DNA from: Pseudomonadota bacterium | Lineage (GTDB): Bacteria; Pseudomonadota; Gammaproteobacteria; Halothiobacillales; Halothiobacillaceae | Reading direction: 5' to 3' | Length of the DNA stretch: 7,212 nt | Assembly: GCA_021795795.1 (NCBI GenBank) | Contig: JAJYPA010000427.1 | Span: forward strand, 1-7,212 | Part shown: positions 1 through 5,319 of the stretch, in pieces | Position numbering within the stretch: position 1 is the stretch's first letter | Layout: every line of letters begins with the position of its first letter | Translations under genes and position numbers: made by a program | The notes under the pieces: model-generated | The model's input: only the letters and a program-made list of their open reading frames with translations | Databases searched by the model: none | What the model was told of the DNA's origin: nothing

Positions 1-132
1 GCATCTCTTCCAGGCCCTCAAGCTTCCGAAACCGACCCGCGACGCCCAGATGACCCTGCTGTAGTGGCAATTTTTTAACCGGCATCAATAAAAACAACAG
101 GTTGGCGCGGTTGGCGTCGAACTCCGGGGCGC
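1..132. other. Unassigned left-edge stretch with short open frames
   Basis: No gene is recognised here. On the plus strand a frame entering from outside the window gives HLFQALKLPKPTRDAQMTLL and stops at TAG 62-64; reading past that stop gives WQFFNRHQ before TAA. On the minus strand a frame is open from about 132 to the window edge (containing FDANRANLLFLLMP). Either could be the end of a gene lying to the left, but I cannot tie them to a family. The stretch abuts the broken end of an IS5-type transposase near 133, so it may be the sequence that replaced the rest of that element. Confidence 0.3.
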
Positions 133-435
133 CTGCGAACTCTGCCTCAGCCCCACGAAACGCTGGAAGCTCAGTCAGTCCAGAAGCTGGAACTCCATCT
201 GCTCGTCGCTGAGGTTGTAGAGCTGCTGGATCACCAGAACCCGAACCATCAATTCGGTCGGAAATGGCGGCCGTCCGCCACGCTCGCGGCCAGGCCGGGG
301 CGCTGCCTCGTCGATCTCCGCGGCCAGCGCCGAGAAGTCCACATGCGTCGCCAGCTTGCCCAGCGCGTCCCCGATCTTGTCCAACTTGGTCTCGCGTTCC
401 TGCTCCGCGAATAGACTGACCTTGATCACCACCAT
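133..435 (-). pseudogene. IS5-family transposase, 5' fragment with nonsense mutation
   Basis: This is the N-terminal part of a DDE transposase of the IS5 family (IS4 superfamily, DUF772-type N-terminal domain). The visible family signature is SLFAEQERETKLDKIGDAL near the start, followed by HVDFSALAAEID, GGRPPFPTELMVRVLVIQQLYNLSDEQMEFQLLD. The frame stops at TGA (175-177) exactly where the family continues with Arg: read through, it gives LSFQRFVGLRQSSQ, as expected, so a single CGA-to-TGA change explains the stop. Family-like sequence then ends near 133, so the catalytic DDE part is absent. The start at 435 (ATG, residues MVVIKVSLF) fits the usual position just before the SLF/EQE motif. No clear terminal inverted repeat or target duplication could be assigned. 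The gene is dead twice over, by nonsense mutation and by truncation. Confidence 0.85.
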
Positions 436-491
436 GCCCTCGTCACGTCATGCAGACCACATCATGCCTGCGCCGCCGCGCGACGGCCAGG

Positions 492-740
492 TTTTTCGAG
501 GTGCCCCACAGTCTGGAAAACATCGCCCCCCTGCTGGAGCGCCTGCAACTGGATCTGGACGTGCCCTATACCCTGTCCGACACGGTGTTGTGGCAATGCC
601 CGATCAGCATGGGCATCACGCTCTACCCCGACGACAACGTCGACGCCCAGGGCTTGCTGCGGCATGCGGAGCAGGCCCTGGGCGAAGTCAAGACGAACAA
701 GGCGCAGCGCGAGAGCTTCTGGGGCGTCTACGGGCAGTAA
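492..740 (+). pseudogene. GGDEF-type (diguanylate cyclase-like) gene, 3' fragment
   Basis: The reading frame ending at TAA 738-740 encodes the C-terminal half of a GGDEF domain. The diagnostic strand-turn motif CPISMGITLYPDDNVD is followed by the helix LLRHAEQALGEVKTNKAQRESFW, which corresponds to the family's SIGVxxYP...LLRxADxAMYxAK region. The catalytic GGDEF signature and everything before it are missing. Family-like sequence begins about 492 (FFEVPHSLENIAPLLERLQ). Upstream bases read as low-quality MQTTSCLRRRATAR, which I take to be non-native sequence at the junction with the IS5 fragment. The fragment cannot make cyclic di-GMP. The gene was probably broken by the IS insertion or a later deletion. 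It converges on the PAS-GAF gene with only 47 bases between their stops. Confidence 0.7.
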
Positions 741-787
741 GTAGGCCCGGCTTTAGGTGGCGTATAAGGCACCCAGTGGAGTAAAAG

Positions 788-1837
788 TTATTGGATTAAT
801 TGATGACCTGGCCTCTTGGAAAATATTTGACTGTAACGATTTGCGCCAAATATCCGCATAACAACAATCTCATGAGCCAAATCATTGGCTAGTTCCTGCA
901 GGAGTACATAATCCTCGACAGGCAGGGTCCCGGGCGTTGATCCATAGATCGTTAAGCATCCTCTCAGATTTGCGGAGTGTTGAATGGGCAAAGCAATGAC
1001 TGATGCGTACCCGAACCTTGCCGCGGCGGCTCGCCATGGCGTCATTGAAGGATCGGTAGAGATATTTTCAACGTTCTGTATCTCTCCTGTCCTGATCGCG
1101 GTGAGGGTAGGGCCACTGCCATATGTAGTTTCTGCCCATGCGATGGGGGCAAGCACATGAGAGCCGTGCATATCACCATATTGTGCCAAGGGTTGCACAT
1201 ATTTCGGGCGTCCATCCTTCGCAAAAGCGATCCATGCCATTCGATAACCGCCGGTTTCGACAATCACCCGGCAGACTTCGCCGAGGATTTTCTGTTTGTC
1301 CGAGACCTGGAGCAACGTGGAATGGCCGTCCTGGACGACCTTAAAAGCGCGCGCACTTGCTCTGAGCGCAGTATGCGCCATGACTCGCGTGGTGATGTTG
1401 CGAAACTCGCAGGCAATCATGGCAAGTCCATCACAATCGTAGGTATGCAGTGATAATTCAACCAAGATACGTCGACCATCCTGCATTTGCAATGGAAGAT
1501 TATCGTATCGGATGTACTCCTGCTCTTGCAGATTCGAAAAGATCTCTTCGCTCAGCCGACTGTCTTTGAACGCATCGATATCCCAGAACTTTTTCCCGAG
1601 CAGCGCTTCCCGTGTGTAGCCAAGCATTTGAGCCAGACAGAGATTGGCATCTTCGACTTGTATCGTCGAGGCGTTCAAAATCAGCAAACCCTCCCGGATG
1701 GCTTGAAAATGACACCGATAGCGGACCTCCGCGCCCGATGACGGGGCCATCTCAGGATTTGGAATTTCTGCTCCATTTTCCAAATTTCCCCCCAAGAAAC
1801 GGCGACGCAGCAATTCAAATTTTGATATGAAGCCCAT
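788..1837 (-). CDS. PAS-GAF sensor protein without an output domain
   Basis: A 349-residue predicted cytoplasmic sensor. Residues about 40-155 resemble a PAS domain (HFQAIREGLLILN, ANLCLAQMLGYTREALLGKKFWDID, and a closing strand IACEFRNIT). A short helical linker (TALRASARAFKVVQ) follows, then a GAF domain at about 175-330 (VCRVIVETGGYRMAWIAFA, YGSGPTLTAIRTGE, YASVIALPI, LTIYGS, LLQELANDLA). Such PAS-GAF modules normally precede a GGDEF, EAL or histidine-kinase output domain. Here the protein ends about 20 residues after the GAF, so it is either a truncated signalling protein or a stand-alone ligand/redox sensor. ATG 1837 is preferred over GTG 1846, because AGGAG (plus-strand 1846-1850) lies 8 bases before ATG 1837 and overlaps the GTG. 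No transmembrane segment is seen. Base composition appears more AT-rich than in its neighbours. The GGDEF remnant lies just beyond its 3' end but on the other strand, so it is not simply this gene's lost output domain. Confidence 0.85.
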   Translation of the reverse strand: MGFISKFELLRRRFLGGNLENGAEIPNPEMAPSSGAEVRYRCHFQAIREGLLILNASTIQVEDANLCLAQMLGYTREALLGKKFWDIDAFKDSRLSEEIFSNLQEQEYIRYDNLPLQMQDGRRILVELSLHTYDCDGLAMIACEFRNITTRVMAHTALRASARAFKVVQDGHSTLLQVSDKQKILGEVCRVIVETGGYRMAWIAFAKDGRPKYVQPLAQYGDMHGSHVLAPIAWAETTYGSGPTLTAIRTGEIQNVENISTDPSMTPWRAAAARFGYASVIALPIQHSANLRGCLTIYGSTPGTLPVEDYVLLQELANDLAHEIVVMRIFGANRYSQIFSKRPGHQLIQ

Positions 1838-2113
1838 GACCCACACTCCTGAGCGAAATTACTCTCGGAATACATTGATCGGCCCACTGCAGGATGTCGC
1901 GAGAACCGGGTATGCCCTGATACTCACCATCTATTTTTCATGCTTGGAGACAATTTGAAGGGGAAAAAGCACAGGCATGGTTAACCGTAGTGTCGTCAAG
2001 TCTTTGCGATCAGAGGGACGTCCCAGTGAAAGATGTGTTGAGCGCTGGCACGCTGTCGTGTTGTCATTTCTCGACATTTTTTCCCCGTTGCGCCTGCTCG
2101 CTTGCAAGCCACA

Positions 2114-2142
2114 TTGACCATCATCCATGATGGTGGGATAAT
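2114..2142 (+). promoter_or_regulatory. Sigma70-like promoter for the beta-barrel gene
   Basis: TTGACC (2114-2119, 5/6 to consensus) and GATAAT (2137-2142, 5/6) are separated by exactly 17 bases. Transcription would start near 2149-2150, giving a leader of about 100 bases before ATG 2252. Two dyads overlap it: ACCATCATCCATGATGGT (2117-2134) and the 17-bp operator-like site at 2133-2149. This is prediction from sequence only. Confidence 0.65.
2117..2134. promoter_or_regulatory. Inverted repeat overlapping -35/spacer
   Basis: ACCATCATCCATGATGGT is a perfect 7-bp inverted repeat with a 4-base centre. It starts inside the -35 hexamer and fills most of the spacer of the barrel promoter, a typical position for a repressor site. 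No matching protein can be named. Confidence 0.45.
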
Positions 2143-2149
2143 TTACCAC
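2133..2149. promoter_or_regulatory. Operator-like site, 14/17 match to the 5217 palindrome
   Basis: GTGGGATAATTTACCAC matches the perfect palindrome GTGGTAAATTTTACCAC at 5217-5233 in 14 of 17 positions without gaps. The right half TTTACCAC is identical and the left half is degenerate. It covers the -10 box and predicted start site of the barrel promoter, so a bound protein would probably block transcription. A search by eye of the rest of the window found no third good copy. Confidence 0.5.
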
Positions 2150-2192
2150 GCAGAAGGTCCTTCGACAAGTCCCTTTCTGTCACCATCGAAAG

Positions 2193-2222
2193 CTGGCCAC
2201 TTTGGTTGTCGGATGTGGCCAG
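2193..2222 (+). promoter_or_regulatory. Leader hairpin upstream of the beta-barrel gene
   Basis: CTGGCCAC (2193-2200) and GTGGCCAG (2215-2222) form a perfect 8-bp GC-rich stem with a 14-base loop in the predicted 5' leader, ending about 18 bases before the ribosome binding site. A smaller dyad, GAAGGTCCTTC (2153-2163), sits at the start of the leader. The stem is not followed by a T-run, so it is unlikely to be an intrinsic terminator. It could stabilise the mRNA or control translation. No known riboswitch class is recognised. Confidence 0.45.
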
Positions 2223-2251
2223 ACCTCATCCTTCTTATTAGGGAGAAACGT

Positions 2252-3028
2252 ATGAAACTTCGTCAGGCAATCACGGCATCCATCCTGCTCACGGGCGGAA
2301 CACTCGCACATGCCGACCCGGCCCTTACGGCGGGAGCTTCGCTTTCCTTTTTCCAGGGCACGTTTGGCACGAACAGCAACATCGACATCCGATACGACTC
2401 CACATACGTCCAGTATGGGGACACCAACTGGCGGGTCAAGCTGATGGTTCCCTATGTTTCAGAAAGCGGACTCCCCAACGGGGCAACGCTCTCGGGCGGT
2501 GCCGTTGTCGGGGGAAGCGGGTCATCTCAAACCCATTCTGCGAGTGGCCTCGGGGATGTCTGGCTATCGAGTCATTACAAAATTTATCCAGGGTCCGGCC
2601 TGATGCCTTCAATCTCCCCTTATGCCAAGATTAAATTCGGCACCGCTTCTGCTGCGGATGGGCTGGGCACGGGGCGTAACGATTACGAAGTCGGCCTTGG
2701 GTTTCAGCAAACGATCGGCACTACATTGTTTCCGTTCGCGAATATCGGTTACCGCAAGGTTGGGAATCCCACGGGACAACACCTACGCAACATCGCGACC
2801 TATCAATTGGGGGCAAGCTATGTTGTCACCCAACGCAATATCTTCTCCGCCCTGTTCTCTGGCTCCCAGGCCATCACAGCAGGGGCTGCCGCGCCGGCCG
2901 ATCTGATTTTGGCCTGGAACTACAACGTTACCCAGGCCGGCAGTGGCTTTCAGTTCTATGTGGACAAAGGGCTCAGCAATGGAAGCGCCAACTATGGCGT
3001 GGGCATCGGCGGGCAAATCGTGTTCTGA
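2252..3028 (+). CDS. Outer-membrane beta-barrel protein (phenol-degradation MetA-like/transporter type)
   Basis: A 258-residue exported protein. Residues 1-21 form a signal peptide (MKLRQAITASILLTGGTLAHA, cleavage before DPAL). The mature part alternates polar and hydrophobic residues in many short beta strands with Gly/Asn/Ser turns: WRVKLMVPYVS, GLGDVWLSSHYKIYP, SPYAKIKFGTA, NDYEVGLGFQQTIG, FPFANIGYRKVG. It ends in GIGGQIVF, with the C-terminal Phe typical of BAM-assembled barrels. The GLGD and FPFANIGYR-like patterns recall the 'MetA pathway of phenol degradation' outer-membrane family (PF13557-like), whose members are poorly characterised and thought to aid uptake of hydrophobic substrates. 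No aromatic-degradation gene is nearby, so the substrate is unknown. ATG 2252 is chosen over 2102 because GGGAG (2241-2245) lies 6 bases upstream and a clean signal peptide begins there. It has its own promoter at 2114. Confidence 0.8.
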   Translation: MKLRQAITASILLTGGTLAHADPALTAGASLSFFQGTFGTNSNIDIRYDSTYVQYGDTNWRVKLMVPYVSESGLPNGATLSGGAVVGGSGSSQTHSASGLGDVWLSSHYKIYPGSGLMPSISPYAKIKFGTASAADGLGTGRNDYEVGLGFQQTIGTTLFPFANIGYRKVGNPTGQHLRNIATYQLGASYVVTQRNIFSALFSGSQAITAGAAAPADLILAWNYNVTQAGSGFQFYVDKGLSNGSANYGVGIGGQIVF

Positions 3029-3038
3029 TCATATAGTC

Positions 3039-3157
3039 CGCGTCCTGGAGAGCGCCCCCAGGCCGCCGCTTTGCAGCGGCTGCCCCCGAGGGGGATGAGA
3101 AAACTTGGGGCGGCCCTGCGTTTTCTCATGAGGGGAATGCACGCTCTCCCGGACGCG
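3039..3157. repeat. Nested palindromic intergenic element, probable bidirectional terminator
   Basis: The whole gap between two convergent genes is built of nested inverted repeats. Outer arms CGCGTCCTGGAGAGCG (3039-3054) and CGCTCTCCCGGACGCG (3142-3157) pair at 15 of 16 positions. Inside are three further dyads: GCCGCT/AGCGGC (3065-3080, 4-base loop), CCCCC/GGGGG (3083-3094) and ATGAGAAAAC/GTTTTCTCAT (3095-3104 with 3120-3129, perfect 10 bp, 15-base loop). It starts 11 bases after one stop codon and ends 5 bases before the other gene's stop codon on the opposite strand. The placement fits a terminator for both genes. The architecture resembles mobile palindromic repeats (REP/BIME or MITE-like) frequent in GC-rich betaproteobacteria, though whether it recurs in this genome cannot be seen here. 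Confidence 0.75.
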
Positions 3158-3161
3158 TCAG

Positions 3162-4367
3162 CTAACGATACATGGCAGGCGGTGACGTAACGTTCGGCGG
3201 CTGAACCATGGGCATAGCAGGGGGGGGCACGCTAGGAGCCTGGAAGGTCGGTGCGGTCATGCTTGGGGCCTGGTAGGTCGGCGCGACCACTTCTGGAGAC
3301 GTCATGGCAGGGATTGCGTCCCTGCGGCCTGGCACGTCCGCGCCCGTTTGTGGTGGCAGTCCATAGCTCATCGGCAAGACGCCAACGATGATCTGATCGG
3401 CAGCAATTGTCTCCGGTGTGGCGAGCGTGCCGTGAATGACAACGAGATCTCCAGCACGCAAATGTGTGGCAGCACCGCCGTCGAGTAACTGCGCCTGCCC
3501 CCCCTGCACAAGGAAACCGTCGCAACTCCACCCTTGCGACGTCCGCTGCAGATACCCGACGAGCTGAATCCGGCTGCCGACCACCCCGACATCGTGTGGG
3601 ATGGGGTCTATGGTCCGTACGGTCGGTACTCCATGCACGTAGGCGCCCCGCACGACAACATCCTGGCCAACAGCCAAGTCTTTTGACGGCGCGGGCCCGG
3701 CCGATAGCCATGTGCCATTGATTTGGATGGTGTGCGCATCAGGATCAATCGCCTCAATGCGTCCACGCAAGAGCATCGGGATCGACTTTTGCTGGGCATG
3801 TTTCGGGATCTGTGCGACGCGCAAGGCCTGCCACCGCCCGTCCGCCTGATGCAGCGCACTGACCTCCACCAAGTCTCCCTCCTGCAGTGCAGATGCCGGT
3901 AACACCGCTTCCGTCGCGGTGCGCACGAGCGTTGCTGCATCGATCTGGATCGTCTGGCCCAGGACTGTGAAGTGTGAGCCCCCTGTGTCGACATGGGTAA
4001 TCAGGCCGATGACGGCATGCTCGATCCTTACATCCTGCGCAACGGGCTTGCCATCGGCAAGGGTCGCGCGTACCGTCACCAGATCGCCGCGATGCAGAGA
4101 TTGTTCGGTGCTTGCAGTGCCATCGACTGCATAACGAGTCTGCGCAGAAAGGGCATATTCCTTGCCATTGACAAAGATGCTGCCGAATCGCTGGATCGGG
4201 CCGATCGCCACAATCCCCGTCCCCCCGATCCCTCCGGGGTCGATCCCGGTGCCGCCAATTCCGCCCGGATTCCCCGCCACCGCGCCGGGGCTGGCCAGCA
4301 TGAGCAATCCCAGCACGGCGGCAAGCGTGCTTGCAACGACGGCCCTCAATCGATTAGTCATTCTCAT
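3162..4367 (-). CDS. Exported DUF5666-family protein with Pro-periodic tail
   Basis: A 401-residue predicted envelope or secreted protein. Residues 1-31 form a signal peptide (hydrophobic LAAVLGLLMLA, cleavage after AVA). A doubled GGIGGTGI motif follows (residues about 35-52), a hallmark at the N-terminus of DUF5666 proteins. Four beta-rich repeats come next at about 53-125, 126-195, 205-275 and 275-345, each with an 'FGSIFVNG'- or 'GRIEAIDPDAHTIQING'-type strand pair and a 'GDLVxVxG' strand. The last 44 residues (coded by 3165-3296) are Pro-rich, with VAPTYQAPSM and TAPTFQAPSV as a tandem 10-residue repeat. The biochemical function of DUF5666 is unknown. ATG 4367 is preferred over 4397 because GGGGG lies just upstream, the signal peptide is then compact, and the overlap with the upstream DUF6502 gene is a 14-base coupling overlap instead of 44. 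ATG 4361 is also possible. Co-transcription with DUF6502 is very likely. Confidence 0.85.
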   Translation of the reverse strand: MRMTNRLRAVVASTLAAVLGLLMLASPGAVAGNPGGIGGTGIDPGGIGGTGIVAIGPIQRFGSIFVNGKEYALSAQTRYAVDGTASTEQSLHRGDLVTVRATLADGKPVAQDVRIEHAVIGLITHVDTGGSHFTVLGQTIQIDAATLVRTATEAVLPASALQEGDLVEVSALHQADGRWQALRVAQIPKHAQQKSIPMLLRGRIEAIDPDAHTIQINGTWLSAGPAPSKDLAVGQDVVVRGAYVHGVPTVRTIDPIPHDVGVVGSRIQLVGYLQRTSQGWSCDGFLVQGGQAQLLDGGAATHLRAGDLVVIHGTLATPETIAADQIIVGVLPMSYGLPPQTGADVPGRRDAIPAMTSPEVVAPTYQAPSMTAPTFQAPSVPPPAMPMVQPPNVTSPPAMYR

Positions 4368-5190
4368 GCGTGCCCCCGTTGTCTTCTGGAATCTCATCCG
4401 ACGTCCGATCTTCTTCGTAGTAATAAATGCCCAGACGCATGCGCCGGCGCGGCCTGTTTGGATCTGGACCCTCGGCCTTGGATACGCGCTGATGGGCCTC
4501 TTGGAGAAGACGCGTTCCCATCGCTCTCAGATCACGGCGTACGCCCTCCATCGCGTCAGCCGGCAAATCCTCAAAATAGACGGCCTGCTCCAAGTAGGGC
4601 TCTGCGCCCTCCATGTTGTGCACTGCGCTTTGCAAATGATCTCCAACGTTGGCCCCCAGAAAGGCCACGCGGTCGTCGGAAAGGTCCGAGACATAGCCAC
4701 TGCGCACCAAGCGCACGTTGTCACCATCCAAAACGACGACACCCGCTCGTAGCAGGTCATCCAAGATGGTTCTAGGGCGCATATCGGCCTTCACGAGCTT
4801 GACCAAGCCCTCAAAACTGGGCATGCCTTCTGCACGCAGCGGTAAGACTCTGGGCATTCCTGCCGGATCCCGATAGGCCTCGCTTGCGCTCCACGCGGCC
4901 ACCATCTGGGCCGCGACGTTGGCCCCGTGCCGCAGCGCAATGCGTCCTGGAGCGGCGTGCAGTTCCAGACGTAGCCGGCGAACCTCCTTGCGATGAATGC
5001 CGCTGAGCAGACTGATCCGACTATCGGTCAATGGGCGGCCGTTGATCTGCCCGTAGTGACGGATGGCTTCACCCACATAGACGAACTTGAGCAATTCCGC
5101 CAAGGCGCCATAGGTCCAGCCTTGCCCGATCAGATAGCGCACAAAAGGGCGCAGGATGGACAGTGCAGCGGATTTGAGCGCCTCGTTCAT
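4354..5190 (-). CDS. DUF6502-family putative HTH regulator
   Basis: A 278-residue soluble protein. The N-terminal 75 residues carry the family pattern: LSILRPFVRYLIGQGWTYGALAELLK, then FVYVGEAIRHYG, then a helix-turn-helix-like stretch PLTDSRISLLSGIHRKEVRRLR (residues 53-74). A middle winged-helix-like segment follows (SFEGLVKLVKADMRPRTILDDLLRAGVVVLDGDNVRLV), then a helical C-terminal half and a charged, Arg- and Glu/Asp-rich end (PNRPRRRMRLG, YYEEDRTSDE). DUF6502 proteins have no assigned biochemical role. DNA binding is inferred from the helix-turn-helix-like region and from the gene's place at the head of the operon. The next gene starts inside its last codons (14-base overlap), implying translational coupling with DUF5666. 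No good Shine-Dalgarno lies before ATG 5190 (the bases there are CCTCCTCCC on the coding strand), but the family N-terminus supports this start. Confidence 0.8.
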   Translation of the reverse strand: MNEALKSAALSILRPFVRYLIGQGWTYGALAELLKFVYVGEAIRHYGQINGRPLTDSRISLLSGIHRKEVRRLRLELHAAPGRIALRHGANVAAQMVAAWSASEAYRDPAGMPRVLPLRAEGMPSFEGLVKLVKADMRPRTILDDLLRAGVVVLDGDNVRLVRSGYVSDLSDDRVAFLGANVGDHLQSAVHNMEGAEPYLEQAVYFEDLPADAMEGVRRDLRAMGTRLLQEAHQRVSKAEGPDPNRPRRRMRLGIYYYEEDRTSDEIPEDNGGTHEND

Positions 5191-5211
5191 GGGAGGAGGA
5201 TACGTGAAGAG

Positions 5212-5239
5212 TTGACGTGGTAAATTTTACCACTAAGAT
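5212..5239 (+). promoter_or_regulatory. Promoter of the repeat-protein gene
   Basis: TTGACG (5212-5217, 5/6 to the -35 consensus) and TAAGAT (5234-5239, 4/6 to the -10 consensus) are separated by 16 bases. The spacer is almost entirely the perfect palindrome at 5217-5233. The predicted leader to ATG 5320 is about 75 bases. On the opposite strand TAAAAT (5229-5224) could be a -10 for the divergent DUF6502 gene, but its -35 is poor. Confidence 0.6.
5217..5233. promoter_or_regulatory. Perfect palindromic operator-like site
   Basis: GTGGTAAATTTTACCAC is an 8-bp perfect inverted repeat around one central base. It lies between the -35 and -10 boxes of the plus-strand promoter, 27 bases upstream of the divergent DUF6502 start codon. 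This is a classic position for a dimeric repressor acting on one or both divergent genes. A 14/17 relative occurs at 2133-2149. The DUF6502 protein is the obvious but unproven candidate binder. Confidence 0.65.
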
Positions 5240-5319
5240 AGACATAGATGCAGATCAGAGATCACAAGGATCCCTGGGACGGCATCGACTTCCTTCACTC
5301 TCTTTTGGAGCAATACATC

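Larger units (their letters stand above)
1838..2251. other. Divergent intergenic region, 414 bp
   Basis: This region holds the 5' sides of two divergent genes: the PAS-GAF sensor (minus) and the beta-barrel protein (plus). The right part contains a promoter at 2114-2142, two operator-like sequences and a structured leader, described separately. In the left part (about 1857-2100) I see AGGAG for the PAS-GAF gene and an isolated GGTTAACC palindrome (1979-1986), but no convincing promoter for that gene. Open frames across this region begin far upstream of good ribosome binding sites and show no family resemblance, so I do not call a gene here. Confidence 0.6.

Noticed and set aside
64..80. GTGGCAATTTTTTAACC as a third copy of the operator motif
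   Set aside because: Only 11/17 positions match, the symmetry is lost, and it lies in debris with no promoter or intact gene.
356..784. 142-residue plus-strand open frame over the IS5/GGDEF junction
   Set aside because: It is in a different frame from both recognisable fragments and has shadow-like composition.
1837..1846. GTG 1846 as start of the PAS-GAF gene
   Set aside because: It overlaps the AGGAG ribosome binding site, which is ideally placed for ATG 1837.
2054..2082. TGTCG...CGACA followed by six T residues, terminator-like
   Set aside because: The stem is only 5 bp with a 13-base loop, and there is no plus-strand gene upstream to terminate.
2102..2251. 50-residue upstream extension of the barrel gene
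   Set aside because: It would read through the promoter and leader and bury the signal peptide; ATG 2252 has its own ribosome binding site.
3993..4775. 260-residue plus-strand open frame opposite DUF5666/DUF6502
   Set aside because: It spans two real minus-strand genes, is full of Arg/Pro/His typical of GC-rich shadow frames, and has no domain.
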